Shown: positions 17,609-27,136, numbered from the stretch's first letter. The stretch: 64,000 nt of DNA from Tenuifilum sp040752515 (GCA_040752515.1 JBFMGQ010000015.1:1-64000), one strand, 5' to 3'. Notes: generated by a model from the sequence alone, not told the origin. Made by a program: numbers and translations.

Positions 17609-17842
17609 GGGTAAGGGTTAAAGGATAAAGGATAAAGGATAAAGGATAAAGGATGAAGAGCCTGCTCCGCATTAGCGGGATTATGATTCCAGATTTCAGA
17701 TTTCAGATTCCAAATTCCAGATTTCATATTATTTGTACCATGTCCAGCCCCGTAGATGCTTAACATTTATAGCACGGTGTATAGTCCCATATGTTAGCGA
17801 TGCACGCAGTGCATAACCCAAAAAGCACTAATGTTGGCGCAC

Positions 17843-18000
17843 TTCTTCAGACGCTTGCATTAATAGCCCTGTAAGGGCAAATTGAATTAGCCCAGGGTTT
17901 TAACCCTGGTAAAGAGGTATTCCAAATATTTAGCGATGCACGCTATAACATTCCAAAGAGCAACACCGAACCGTTGCATCGCAAAAGGGGAACATTGTAA
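17843..18000. repeat. Copy 1 of a ~150-bp dispersed direct repeat
   Basis: It begins CTTCTTCAGACGC, includes the hairpins GCCCTGTAAGGGC and CCCAGGGTTTTAACCCTGG, and ends with a TGCATCGC element (17933-17982). The same order with few changes is found at 18470-18625. Confidence 0.7.
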
Positions 18001-18357
18001 AAAGCGATTTATGCGTTCTTTCTTGTCTTGATACAAGAAAGAACCAAAGAAAATCAAGGCCGGAAAGCCCGACCCGATGGGTACCCCGGGGGCGGAACTG
18101 CCACGCGATACAATTCGCCCCGCCTGCGGCGTGGCTCATGTGGTATCGCTTACCAGGCCCACCGCCACGTTCCACCCCCGACCCATTGGCGGTTCAGGCT
18201 TTTATGCCGCTGGTTACTTCTTCCGCTCCCCTCTCCTGAAAGGAGAGGGGCAGGGGTGAGGTCGGTTTTATACGAACACCGAACAACAAGCAACGAACAA
18301 CGTTACCCGCCCCGTAGGGGCTGAACCTTTGTAGTATATAGGGTACAACCACAAGTA

Positions 18358-18408
18358 GCGATGCACGCAGTGCATAAGCCAAAGAGCCAGGGGGAACCGC
18401 TGCATCGC
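18358..18408. repeat. TGCATCGC inverted-repeat element
   Basis: A short element of about 50 bases bounded by GCGATGCA and TGCATCGC, with an internal AAAGAGC. Related copies are at about 2432-2483, 17933-17982 and 18566-18615, and a left half alone at 17797-17814. It looks like a REP-type or miniature non-autonomous element. Confidence 0.6.
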
Positions 18409-18469
18409 AAAAGGAAGCATTCCAAAGAGCAATTTGCATGTTCTTTCTTGTCTGATGCCCAAATATTTG

Positions 18470-18625
18470 CGCTCGTCTTCAGACGCGTGCGTTAATCGCC
18501 CTGTAAGGGCAAATCAGATTAGCCCAGGGTTTTAACCCTGGGTAAAGAGGTATTCCAAATATTTGGCGATGCACGCTATAACATTCCAAAGAGCAACACC
18601 GAACCGTTGCATCGCAAAAGGGAAA
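18470..18625. repeat. Copy 2 of a ~150-bp dispersed direct repeat
   Basis: Near-identical to 17843-18000, in the same orientation, with the GCCCTGTAAGGGC and CCCAGGGTTTTAACCCTGGG hairpins and a TGCATCGC element at 18566-18615. Confidence 0.7.
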
Positions 18626-19167
18626 GCATTGCAAAGAGAAGCAGCCGCAAAACACCATATAAATAGTTAAAAAGCCTGTGCCTAATTGGCGGGATTCAAG
18701 ATTTAAGATTCAAGATTCAAAATTTTCCTACTTTCATCCATCAATAATCAACCAACAACAAAATTAGGTATCAGAGTGTTGCACAGAGTTTACTCAGGGT
18801 AACACGGTGTACATCCGTAACCCCCTTTTACTGTTCTTTTTACCTTCCTCTAACTTCCTCTAACTCCCTCATTTTCTAAATTCTTTCGTTTAACGTTTAA
18901 CGGTTCACGGCTCACGAACCTCCTTTAGCCGTTCACTTTTCCTCTAACTTCTTCTAACTTCCTCTAACTTCCTCATATTCCGAGTTATTCTGCCTCATTC
19001 CGAGCTATTCTTGTTCGTTGTTCTCTAACCCATACTCTTGTTAAGGTGTCAAAATGGCATAGGGAAAATCTAAAATATGCCGAAATGGCTTACTTTAGGT
19101 TCTGGCACATAATTCGATAATGGCTTATTGAGAGTGAGAATGAAAATCAACTTAAAAGCTAAATACT

Positions 19168-19607
19168 ATGACACTAGTTCGTTTCTACAACCCACTTGCC
19201 TCAAGGAGGACTGGGTACGATTTCGAAAGGTTACTTGATAACTTCGTAAAATCGACAAGCGAGCTGGCCAATGCCCAGCTGAGCTATCCTGCAGTAAACA
19301 TCTATGAGGAGCCAGAGCGTTTTCGCTTAGAGGTTGCTGCCCCCGGCTACAAAAGGACGATTTTAAGGTAAGCATCGATAACGATATACTTAAAATCAGT
19401 GCTGAAAAACAGAATAATCCGGTTGAGGGCGAAACTTACACCCGCTGCGAATTCCTTGCCGGTTCGTTTGAGCGCACTTTCGTAGTTGGCAAGGCTATCG
19501 ATACTAGCAAGATTGATGCCCGCTATGAGAATGGCATTCTAACAGTTTACCTTGCTAAACGCGATGAGGCTAAACCCAAAAAACCGCGTAGCATTAGCGT
19601 TGAGTAA
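19168..19607 (+). pseudogene. Small heat-shock protein Hsp20 gene with a one-base frameshift
   Basis: Reading from the ATG at 19168 gives an Hsp20 N-terminus (MTLVRFYNPLASRR..., then VNIYEEPERFRLEVAAPGY), which runs into a stop at 19369-19371. Adding one A to the AAAA run at 19351-19354 restores a 146-residue Hsp20 that continues with FKVSIDNDILKISAEK and ends at a TAA at 19605-19607, a usual length for the family. The C-terminal half, including the alpha-crystallin core, is otherwise intact. Hsp20 proteins hold unfolded proteins during stress. A homopolymer sequencing error and a true recent mutation are equally possible from the sequence alone. A good terminator follows. Confidence 0.85.
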
Positions 19608-19634
19608 TTAATTGTCTGAAGTAACTTTGTTCCT

Positions 19635-19666
19635 GCCCGAATGCAACTAAATTCGGGCTTTTTTAT
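19635..19666 (+). terminator. Terminator after hsp20
   Basis: Stem GCCCGAAT/ATTCGGGC (19635-19642 with 19651-19658), loop of eight bases, followed by TTTTTTATTTTT. Confidence 0.85.
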
Positions 19667-19790
19667 TTTTCTTGGCAATTATTCTTGATACTTTTATACC
19701 AATTTGTTTGCGTTAAGCCCGATTATATGTAATTTCGTAGGCAAATTATTTTGAAATACTGCTGATATTTAACCGGTTAAGTTTTGAACT

Positions 19791-21785
19791 ATGAATACTA
19801 ATGAGCTGAACGATCCTAAGGATCAAAACCTCGAGAGCATCGAGGGTACGATTGTATCTTCCAATGCCAGCAATGAAACCGATGCTGATAGTGCGAATGA
19901 TTTGGTCGAAGTTGAAACAGGCAAACCTATGCCCATTGCCGATGAGGCATACGATGAGGAGCCCAATGAAGATTTAAAACCCATCGAAATGGACGACGAA
20001 CACGTCGATTTTGATGAGGAAGATGAGGAGGAATCTGAAATTGACGAGGAGGACGATGAACCCCATGTTGACTACTCAAACCTCACAAAGGATGAGTTAG
20101 TTCAAACTCTTAAGGACCTCATTAACAACCGACCCGTTCAAAAAATTCGCCAAAAGGTTGAGAGTATAAAAAGCATTTTCTATCGTAAACATAAGGCCGA
20201 GGTAGAAAAACTTAGGAAAGAATTTGTTGACGCTGGAGGCGACCTTGAGCAGTTTGCTCTGCCTGAGGATAATGCTGAAATGCAATTTAAGGAGTTGCTT
20301 AAGCAATACCGCGTCAAACGCGTTCAGTATAACAATCAGCTCGAGGAGCAAAAACAACATAATCTGGAGCTAAAGCTACAGGTTATTGAAAGAATTAAAG
20401 AATTAGTAAATAGCACCGAACCTGTAGGTAAAATCTATTCCGAGTTCCGTGAGCTGCAAAAACAGTTTCTTGAGATTGGCCCCGTTCCACAGGCAAGCCT
20501 AAACGACTTGTGGAATAACTACCATCACCATGTTCAGGCTTTCTACGATTTTGTTAAGATTAGCAAGGAACTTCGCGACCTCGACTTCAAGAAAAACCTT
20601 GAAGCCAAAATTAAACTTTGTGAGCAGGCCGAAGAGCTTTTACTAGAACCTACGGTGATTGTTGCTTTCAAGAAATTACAAAAACTCCATGAGCAGTGGC
20701 GCGAGGTAGGTCCTGTTCCGCGTGAAAACCAAAACGAGATTTGGGAACGCTTTAAGGAGGCAACTACTAAAATCAACAAAAAACATCAGGAACATTTTGA
20801 AAATATAAAGGAGCAGCAGAAAAAGAACCTTGAGGCCAAAACCGAGCTTTGCGAAAAGGCCGAAGAACTTGCTGCCCAAAACCCAAAAACGATTAAGGAG
20901 TGGAATAAACTCTCCAAGGAACTTATTGAACTCCAGAAAATTTGGAAAACTATCGGCTTTGCTACCAAAAAGGACAATAATAAGGTTTTTGAACGTTTCC
21001 GTAGCGCCTGCGATGCTTTCTTTAACAAGAAACGCGATTTCTTTAAGGAGATCAAGGATGTTCAGATGAACAACCTCCAGCAGAAAACCGAACTCTGCTT
21101 GCAGGCCGAAGCACTTAAGGATAGTACCGATTGGAAGAAAACAACCGAAGATCTTATAAACCTTCAAAAACGTTGGAAGCAAATAGGCCCTGTTCCCCGT
21201 AAGAATTCCGATGAGATTTGGAAACGATTCCGGGCAGCCTGCGACTACTTCTTTGAGCAGAAATCGAAGCACTTTGCTTCAGTTGACAATTCTTACGAAG
21301 AAAACCTTAAGGCTAAGGAGGCATTAATTGCCGAGGTTGAAGCCTTTGAGTTTGGCGAAAATATGGAAGAAAACCTTAATGCCCTAAAGGAATTCCAAAG
21401 GCGCTGGACAGAGATAGGCTTTGTTCCCATAAAGGTTAAGGATGAAATACAAAAGCGTTTCCGTGCTGCCGTCAAAAAGCATTTCGATAAGTTAAATGCT
21501 CAGGAAGGCAAGAACAAGGTTGTTCGATTCCAGGCTAAGCTCGAGGAGGCCAAAGCTAACCCTCGCGCCATGTCGAAACTCCGCCAGGATAGGGAGCGTA
21601 TGTTTAACCGCATGCGCCAACTTGAGAACGATTTAACTGTGTGGGAGAACAACATTGGTTTCTTTGCAAAAACCAAGAATGCTGAGGCAATGATTGAGGA
21701 GGTTAAACGCAAAATTGAGAAAGCAAAGGAGGAGATTGCCGAGCTGAGCGAGAAAATTAAGCTTATTGATAAGTTAGAGCAGTAA
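19791..21785 (+). CDS. DUF349-repeat coiled-coil protein
   Basis: The 664-residue product has a very acidic N-terminus (about 1-95, many Asp/Glu) followed by about six repeats of roughly 70-75 residues, each with a W-K/R-x-(I/V)-G-(P/F) core such as RWKQIGPVPRKNSDEIWKRF. This is the DUF349 family. The C-terminus is helical and probably coiled-coil. The function is not established in Bacteroidetes. It is probably cytosolic and highly charged. It precedes pyrG by 11 bases, so the two are likely co-transcribed. Confidence 0.9.
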   Translation: MNTNELNDPKDQNLESIEGTIVSSNASNETDADSANDLVEVETGKPMPIADEAYDEEPNEDLKPIEMDDEHVDFDEEDEEESEIDEEDDEPHVDYSNLTKDELVQTLKDLINNRPVQKIRQKVESIKSIFYRKHKAEVEKLRKEFVDAGGDLEQFALPEDNAEMQFKELLKQYRVKRVQYNNQLEEQKQHNLELKLQVIERIKELVNSTEPVGKIYSEFRELQKQFLEIGPVPQASLNDLWNNYHHHVQAFYDFVKISKELRDLDFKKNLEAKIKLCEQAEELLLEPTVIVAFKKLQKLHEQWREVGPVPRENQNEIWERFKEATTKINKKHQEHFENIKEQQKKNLEAKTELCEKAEELAAQNPKTIKEWNKLSKELIELQKIWKTIGFATKKDNNKVFERFRSACDAFFNKKRDFFKEIKDVQMNNLQQKTELCLQAEALKDSTDWKKTTEDLINLQKRWKQIGPVPRKNSDEIWKRFRAACDYFFEQKSKHFASVDNSYEENLKAKEALIAEVEAFEFGENMEENLNALKEFQRRWTEIGFVPIKVKDEIQKRFRAAVKKHFDKLNAQEGKNKVVRFQAKLEEAKANPRAMSKLRQDRERMFNRMRQLENDLTVWENNIGFFAKTKNAEAMIEEVKRKIEKAKEEIAELSEKIKLIDKLEQ

Positions 21786-21796
21786 TACTTAATACA

Positions 21797-23413
21797 ATGC
21801 CACAAGCCTCATCTACAAAATACATTTTTGTTACCGGAGGAGTTGCATCCTCGTTGGGCAAAGGAATAATTTCAGCTTCGCTGGGTAAACTCCTGCAGAG
21901 TAGGGGATACTCCGTAACCATACAGAAACTTGATCCATACATTAACGTTGACCCTGGCACCCTTAACCCCTATGAGCATGGCGAGTGTTATGTAACCGAG
22001 GATGGTGCTGAAACCGACCTCGATTTGGGGCACTATGAGCGTTTTATTAGCCTACCCACATCACAGCTCAACAATGTTACTACCGGAAAAATTTACCAAA
22101 CGGTCATCAGTAAGGAAAGGCGTGGCGATTACCTCGGGAAAACCGTTCAGGTTATTCCCCACATCACCGATGAGATTAAGCGTCGAATCAAATTGTTGGG
22201 TACTAAGAATAAACTCGATGTGGTTATTACCGAGATAGGCGGAACTGTTGGCGACATTGAATCGTTACCCTACATTGAGGCTGTGCGTCAACTTAAATGG
22301 GAATTGGGGCCAAACAATTCGGCTTTTATCCACCTTACCCTGGTGCCATTCCTTTCGGCATCGGGCGAACTTAAAACAAAGCCTACCCAGCACTCGGTAA
22401 AGGAACTGCTTGAGAATGGGATTCAGCCCGATGTGCTTGTGCTGCGAACCGAAAAACATTTGAGCGACGACATCCGTCGTAAGGTGGCACTTTTCTGTAA
22501 CGTTGAACCCGAAGCCGTGGTGGAATCCATCGATGTTAAAACCATTTACGAGGTTCCCCTTTTGATGCTCAATGAAAAGCTAGATCTTACCATTCTTCGC
22601 AAGCTTAACCTGCCTGCACCAGAACCCAAACTCGACGACTGGATTAGCTTTGTTAACCGGGTGAAGAACCCGAGCCACAGCGTTAAAATTGGACTGGTGG
22701 GCAAGTATGTTCAGCTACCCGATGCCTATAAATCGATTATTGAATCGTTCATCCACGCTGGAGCGGCTAACGACTGCAAGGTTGAGCTAGAACTCATTCA
22801 GTCCGAAGATATTAATACTAATAATGTAGAACAAAAGCTTGGCCACCTTAAAGGTATTCTTGTGGCACCCGGCTTCGGCCATCGGGGAATTGAGGGTAAA
22901 ATCCTTTCGGTTAAGTATGCCCGCGAAAATAAGGTTCCCTTCTTTGGTGTTTGCTTGGGTATGCAGTGCGCAGTAATTGAATTTGCGCGGAATGTGCTTG
23001 GCTTAACCGATGCCAATTCCACTGAAATGGTTCGTACTACACCGCATCCGGTTATCGACTTGATGGAGGATCAAAAAGGGATAACCGACATGGGTGGAAC
23101 CATGCGCTTAGGGGCATATCCTTGTGTGATCTCAAAGGGAACAAACGCCCACAAGGCCTACAAAAAAACAGAGATAAGCGAGCGCCATCGCCATCGTTAC
23201 GAGTTTAACAATAAGTATTTCGATCAGTTCAAAAATGCCGGGATGATTCCGGTAGGTATCAATCCCGACACTAACCTTGTCGAAATTATGGAACTATCAA
23301 ATCACCCTTGGTTTGTTGGAGTTCAGTTCCATCCCGAGTATAGCAGCACGGTTCTTCGCCCTCATCCATTATTTGTTGATTTTGTGAAAGCTGCAATGAA
23401 TTTTAACAAATAG
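21797..23413 (+). CDS. pyrG: CTP synthase
   Basis: A full-length 538-residue CTP synthase, which converts UTP to CTP with ATP and glutamine. The N-terminal synthetase domain shows FVTGGVASSLGKGI (11-24) and KLDPYINVDPGTLNPYEHGE (44-63). The C-terminal class I glutamine amidotransferase domain has the nucleophile cysteine C386 in FGVCLGMQ and the H512/E514 pair in FHPEYSS. It is the last step of pyrimidine nucleotide synthesis and is cytosolic. No odd features were seen. Confidence 0.98.
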   Translation: MPQASSTKYIFVTGGVASSLGKGIISASLGKLLQSRGYSVTIQKLDPYINVDPGTLNPYEHGECYVTEDGAETDLDLGHYERFISLPTSQLNNVTTGKIYQTVISKERRGDYLGKTVQVIPHITDEIKRRIKLLGTKNKLDVVITEIGGTVGDIESLPYIEAVRQLKWELGPNNSAFIHLTLVPFLSASGELKTKPTQHSVKELLENGIQPDVLVLRTEKHLSDDIRRKVALFCNVEPEAVVESIDVKTIYEVPLLMLNEKLDLTILRKLNLPAPEPKLDDWISFVNRVKNPSHSVKIGLVGKYVQLPDAYKSIIESFIHAGAANDCKVELELIQSEDINTNNVEQKLGHLKGILVAPGFGHRGIEGKILSVKYARENKVPFFGVCLGMQCAVIEFARNVLGLTDANSTEMVRTTPHPVIDLMEDQKGITDMGGTMRLGAYPCVISKGTNAHKAYKKTEISERHRHRYEFNNKYFDQFKNAGMIPVGINPDTNLVEIMELSNHPWFVGVQFHPEYSSTVLRPHPLFVDFVKAAMNFNK

Positions 23414-23430
23414 GATTGACTCCGATGTAT

Positions 23431-23438
23431 TACCTTTG
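23431..23438 (+). promoter_or_regulatory. -7 promoter box upstream of yidC
   Basis: TACCTTTG is an exact TAnnTTTG match between pyrG and yidC. The predicted start near 23445 leaves a leader of about 48 bases before the yidC ATG. No clear -33 box is seen at the usual spacing. Confidence 0.45.
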
Positions 23439-23492
23439 TGGGTCAATTAGGGTGACATTTTATGTAAATTAAACAGTCAAATATTTTTTGAA

Positions 23493-25346
23493 ATGGATAG
23501 GAATACGGTTATAGGTTTAGTGTTGATTTTTCTTATAATGATTGGCTTTGGCTACCTGACTCAGCCTTCAAAAGAAGAGCGTGAGGCTTACCAGCGTAAA
23601 GCCGATTCAATTGCTCGGGTTCAGGAGGAACAGCGTCAAAAACAACTTGCCGAGGAGCAGGCTCAGGCTTTGCTCTCCGATAGCGCAAAAAAACAGGAAG
23701 CCGTTGCTCAATTTGGCTTGTTTTCCGATGCCGCAAACGGAATCAATAAGTTCATAACTCTTGAAAACGACCTGATGAAGGTTACTCTAACCTCTAAGGG
23801 CGGGCGAATTTACTCGGTAGAACTTAAAAAATATAAAACATATTCGGGTGAACCACTCGTTTTGTTTACTGGCGACGAAAACACTTTTGGACTTCAGTTC
23901 TGGGGCGATAATGTTGCCATTAAAACTAACGAACTTTACTTTACCCCGCAAACTCCCGATAGTATTATTACTGCTACCTCCGATTCGGTTTCGTTAACGA
24001 TGAGGTTAGCTGCTGCCAATAATGCCTATATCGACTACGTTTACACCATCAAGCCCGACAGCTACATGCTGGGATTCGATATTAAGTTTAGCGGATTGGA
24101 AAAGAATATTGGTAACCGTTTAGGCTATATCGATCTTGTGTGGGACTCAAAACTGCTGCGACTGGAAAAGGGTTTGGAGAACGAACGTAACTACACTACC
24201 ATTGCCTACCAATTCCTGACCGGCGATTACGAGGAATTCAGTTCCCGTAGCAAGGAAGATTTAAAGGAACTGAATAACAAACTTAAGTGGGTTGATTTTA
24301 AGCATCAGTTCTTTTCGTCGATTATAGTAGCCAACGACCACTTTGTTAATGCCGATCTAAAGGCAGTTAATATCGACGATGGTAAACACATTAAACAGTT
24401 CAGTGCCCGTTTGGCATTACCTTTCCAGAATAAAGAATCCGAAAGTATTGGCTTGAAGCTATTCTTTGGCCCAAATCATTACAAAACCCTCAAAGCCTAC
24501 AATTTAGGTTTTGAAAAGGTTGTACCCTTAGGCAGGAATATTATCCGGTGGATTAACAAGTACGTTGTAATTAACGTATTCGATTTCCTAAGCCGTTTTA
24601 TTTCCAATTACGGCTTGATAATCTTCTTGCTTACCATCTTCATTAAAATAATTATTTCGCCTTTAACATACAAATCGTACCTCAGCTCAGCAAAAATGAG
24701 GGTGTTAAAACCTCAGGTTGATGAGATAAATGCCAAGTACCCAAAGCAGGAAGATGCCCTTAAAAAGCAGCAGGCAGTTATGGCTCTTTACAAGAAGGTA
24801 GGGGTTAATCCTATGGGCGGATGTATTCCCATTCTAATCCAGTTCCCCATTCTCATCGCCATGTTCCGCTTTTTCCCTGCCTCGTTCGAGCTAAGGCAGC
24901 AGAGTTTTCTTTGGGCCGATGACCTCTCTTCGTACGATTCTATTCTTCAGTTACCCTTTAATATTCCATGGTATGGCGATCATATCAGCTTATTTACCCT
25001 ATTGATGGCCGTTTCGCTCTTCATCACTTCAAAAATGAACACTGACCAAATGGGCGACACCAATGCGCAAATGCCGGGTATGAAGTTCATGATGACTTGG
25101 ATGATGCCTATTATGCTATTGTTTTGGTTCAACAACTACTCGGCAGGCTTAAGTTACTACTACCTGCTTTCGAACGTAATAACCATAGGTCAAACTTATC
25201 TTTTCCGTCGTTTTGTCGACGATAAAGCTATACTCGCCAAACTTCATGAAAACGCCAAGAAACCGGTTACCAAATCGAAATGGCAGCAAAAACTTGAAGA
25301 AATGGCCAAGCAACAGGAACAGCTGAAGAAAAAGAAAGGTAAATAG
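23493..25346 (+). CDS. yidC: Membrane protein insertase YidC
   Basis: The 617-residue product has the layout of the YidC/Oxa1 family in Gram-negative bacteria: an N-terminal membrane helix (about 5-22), a large periplasmic beta domain (about 75-345), and a C-terminal insertase core with five membrane segments (about 360-590), including the conserved stretch YKKVGVNPMGGCIPILIQFP. The tail is lysine-rich. YidC inserts and folds inner-membrane proteins alone or with SecYEG. It ends with a strong terminator. Confidence 0.97.
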   Translation: MDRNTVIGLVLIFLIMIGFGYLTQPSKEEREAYQRKADSIARVQEEQRQKQLAEEQAQALLSDSAKKQEAVAQFGLFSDAANGINKFITLENDLMKVTLTSKGGRIYSVELKKYKTYSGEPLVLFTGDENTFGLQFWGDNVAIKTNELYFTPQTPDSIITATSDSVSLTMRLAAANNAYIDYVYTIKPDSYMLGFDIKFSGLEKNIGNRLGYIDLVWDSKLLRLEKGLENERNYTTIAYQFLTGDYEEFSSRSKEDLKELNNKLKWVDFKHQFFSSIIVANDHFVNADLKAVNIDDGKHIKQFSARLALPFQNKESESIGLKLFFGPNHYKTLKAYNLGFEKVVPLGRNIIRWINKYVVINVFDFLSRFISNYGLIIFLLTIFIKIIISPLTYKSYLSSAKMRVLKPQVDEINAKYPKQEDALKKQQAVMALYKKVGVNPMGGCIPILIQFPILIAMFRFFPASFELRQQSFLWADDLSSYDSILQLPFNIPWYGDHISLFTLLMAVSLFITSKMNTDQMGDTNAQMPGMKFMMTWMMPIMLLFWFNNYSAGLSYYYLLSNVITIGQTYLFRRFVDDKAILAKLHENAKKPVTKSKWQQKLEEMAKQQEQLKKKKGK

Positions 25347-25359
25347 ATAAAATAAATAA

Positions 25360-25386
25360 AGCCAGTCATTTTGACTGGCTTTTTTG
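25360..25386 (+). terminator. Terminator after yidC
   Basis: Perfect stem AGCCAGTCA/TGACTGGCT (25360-25368 with 25372-25380), three-base loop, followed by a TTTTT run. Confidence 0.9.
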
Positions 25387-25832
25387 TTATCCGTGAATTT
25401 AAGTTGTATATAGATGACGCTTATTTGGCAGAATTATAATGTAATACATTTCTTAAACTCTGTGCAATCCTTTGAAAATAATTGAGTTGACGGTTGACAG
25501 TTGATGGTATATTTGTGTCGCTTAAATCTATATCTAAACGGTAGGCTTATTTCAGGACTAGACAATGTTTAACTTTTAACTTTTAACGTTTAACGGCTCA
25601 CGGTTCACGGTTAACGTTTTAGCTCCCGCTAACTCCCGCTAACTCCCTTTAACTTCCTCTAACTCCATCACATTCTGCCTATTCCGACTCATTCCGACTC
25701 ATTCCGACTCATTCCGACTCATTCCGACTCATTCCGACTCATTCCGACTCATTCTCACTTGATAATGGTTAACTACCCTTTTTTACCCTCCCCCCGACAA
25801 CCTGCTTAAAAACATTTTAGAATTCCTCATAA
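25387..25832. repeat. Non-coding spacer with tandem repeats
   Basis: No gene is visible. It holds a GTTGACAGTTGATGG repeat (about 25490), TTTAACGTTTAACGG / CACGGTTCACGG repeats (about 25570-25617), AACTCCCGCT/AACTTCCTCT decamer repeats (about 25621-25667) and a perfect decamer array (25681-25750). Confidence 0.6.
25681..25750. repeat. Seven perfect copies of a 10-bp tandem repeat
   Basis: ATTCCGACTC is repeated seven times without a mismatch. Related decamers occur in the opposite orientation at 45317-45350 and as degenerate forms near 18975-19011, in each case beside AACTTCCTCT-type repeats. There are no spacers, so it is not a CRISPR array. Confidence 0.95.
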
Positions 25833-25856
25833 TTGCCTATCTTCGAGGCCATAAAA

Positions 25857-27128
25857 ATGCATTCGAATATGCAAATACTTATCCTCAACATCAAGAAATT
25901 GGTTCAAGTCGAAGACAAGCCTGCTTTATGGAAGGCCGGAAACGATATGGCCAAGCTAAAAACTATCGATAACGCATACCTATTGCTCGACAAGGGGTTA
26001 ATAGCCGATTTTGGTTCAATGTCAAAAGCGCCTGATCTTTCGTCGCTCTCAGACGATGTGTTGATATACAACGCATTCGGTCGAATGGTTTTCCCTTCGT
26101 TTTGCGATTCGCACACACACTTGGTGTATGCAGGCAGCCGTGAGATTGAGTATATCGATAAGATTAAAGGGCTGTCGTATGAGGAGATTGCTAAGCGTGG
26201 CGGAGGAATTTTAAACTCAGCAAAACGTTTAGCCGAAACATCTGAGGAGGAACTTTATGAACAATCGGTTTCTCGCATTTACGAAATAATCAACAAGGGA
26301 ACTGGTGCCGTTGAAATTAAAAGCGGATATGGATTAACCACCGAGAGCGAGTTAAAGATGTTGAGGGTTATTCGTAAACTAAAGGATACTACGCCTATAA
26401 CCATAAAATCCACATTTCTTGGCGCTCATGCAGTTCCTGCTGAGTACAAGGGTCGGCAAGGCGAATATGTCGATCTGATAATTAACGAGATGATTCCAAT
26501 GGTTGCTTCGGAAGGGTTAGCCGATTATATAGATGTTTTCTGCGATAAAGGTTTTTTTACAGTTGAGGACACCGAGCGAATCCTCATGGCAGGTATCAAG
26601 TATGGCCTAAGGCCTAAAATCCATGCCAACGAACTCGATTACTCAGGGGGTATTCAGGTGGGGGTAAAGTACAATGCCCTTTCGGTTGACCATCTTGAGT
26701 ATACCGGCGATGCCGAGATAGAAGCACTGCTTGGTTCCGAAACCATGCCTACTCTGCTCCCAGGCGCAGCCTTTTTCTTAGGCATGATCGATCCGCCAGT
26801 TCGCAAAATGATTAATGCCGGTCTTCCAATTGCTTTGGCCTCCGATTTTAATCCCGGTTCATCACCATCGGGCGATATGAAATTTGTAATGTCGTTGGGA
26901 TGTATTAAGTTACGCATGCTACCCGAGGAGGTAATAAATGCCACAACCGTAAATGGTGCTTACGCAATGGGCATATCCGACACTCATGGTACTATATGTA
27001 AAGGGAAGGTTGCTAACGTGTTTATTACCAAGCCAATTCCAAGTTACGAGTATATGCCTTACGCATACACTTCCGATTTAATTGAAACGGTTATCTTAAA
27101 TGGTAGAATTGTTAACCAAAAATTATAG
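25857..27128 (+). CDS. hutI: Imidazolonepropionase
   Basis: The product (423 residues from the ATG at 25857) is an amidohydrolase of the HutI family, which hydrolyses 4-imidazolone-5-propionate to N-formimino-L-glutamate in histidine degradation. Metal and substrate residues are visible: the DSHTHLVYAGSRE motif with the H-x-H pair, the FLGAHAVP histidine, the KIHANELD histidine, and the LASDFNPGS aspartate. The frame is open to 25833, but that would need a TTG; the ATG at 25857 has a GAGG eight bases upstream, and the ATG at 25869 fits the usual family N-terminus as well. With ftcD nearby it forms part of the hut pathway; hutH and hutU are not in the window. Confidence 0.95.
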   Translation: MHSNMQILILNIKKLVQVEDKPALWKAGNDMAKLKTIDNAYLLLDKGLIADFGSMSKAPDLSSLSDDVLIYNAFGRMVFPSFCDSHTHLVYAGSREIEYIDKIKGLSYEEIAKRGGGILNSAKRLAETSEEELYEQSVSRIYEIINKGTGAVEIKSGYGLTTESELKMLRVIRKLKDTTPITIKSTFLGAHAVPAEYKGRQGEYVDLIINEMIPMVASEGLADYIDVFCDKGFFTVEDTERILMAGIKYGLRPKIHANELDYSGGIQVGVKYNALSVDHLEYTGDAEIEALLGSETMPTLLPGAAFFLGMIDPPVRKMINAGLPIALASDFNPGSSPSGDMKFVMSLGCIKLRMLPEEVINATTVNGAYAMGISDTHGTICKGKVANVFITKPIPSYEYMPYAYTSDLIETVILNGRIVNQKL

Positions 27129-27136
27129 GGATATGA

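Larger units (their letters stand above)
17609..19167. repeat. 1.5-kb repeat-filled non-coding region
   Basis: No gene could be supported; short open frames inside have no protein-like composition. In order it contains a 7-bp GGATAAA tandem repeat (about 17619-17653), TTTCAGATTCC-type repeats, several TGCATCGC inverted elements, two copies of a roughly 150-bp unit (17843-18000 and 18470-18625), a 12-bp-stem hairpin GTTCTTTCTTGT/ACAAGAAAGAAC (18015-18044), a GC-rich segment, a CCCCTCTCCT/AGGAGAGGGG hairpin (18228-18250), a GCCCC-GTA-GGGGC hairpin (18309-18321), and CTAACTTC/ATTCCGAG repeats (18940-19011). The last 100 bases should contain the hsp20 promoter. Confidence 0.65.

Noticed and set aside
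18228..18250. CCCCTCTCCT/AGGAGAGGGG hairpin as a transcription terminator
   Set aside because: No gene ends nearby and no U-run follows; the sequence is a common dispersed intergenic repeat.
18028..18324. Open frame of 98 codons in the repeat region
   Set aside because: It crosses the hairpins and GC-rich repeat, shows a Pro/Arg-rich random composition and has no recognisable motif.
19103..19118. TGGCAC followed after five bases by TCGAT upstream of hsp20, possible sigma-54 promoter
   Set aside because: The -12 part lacks the required GC (it reads GA), so the match is too weak.
20676..21272. Long open frame antisense to the DUF349 gene
   Set aside because: It is a shadow of the Lys/Glu-rich coding strand and reads as Phe/Leu-rich without family features.
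25681..25750. Possible CRISPR array
   Set aside because: The repeats are 10 bp and contiguous without spacers, and no cas gene is near.
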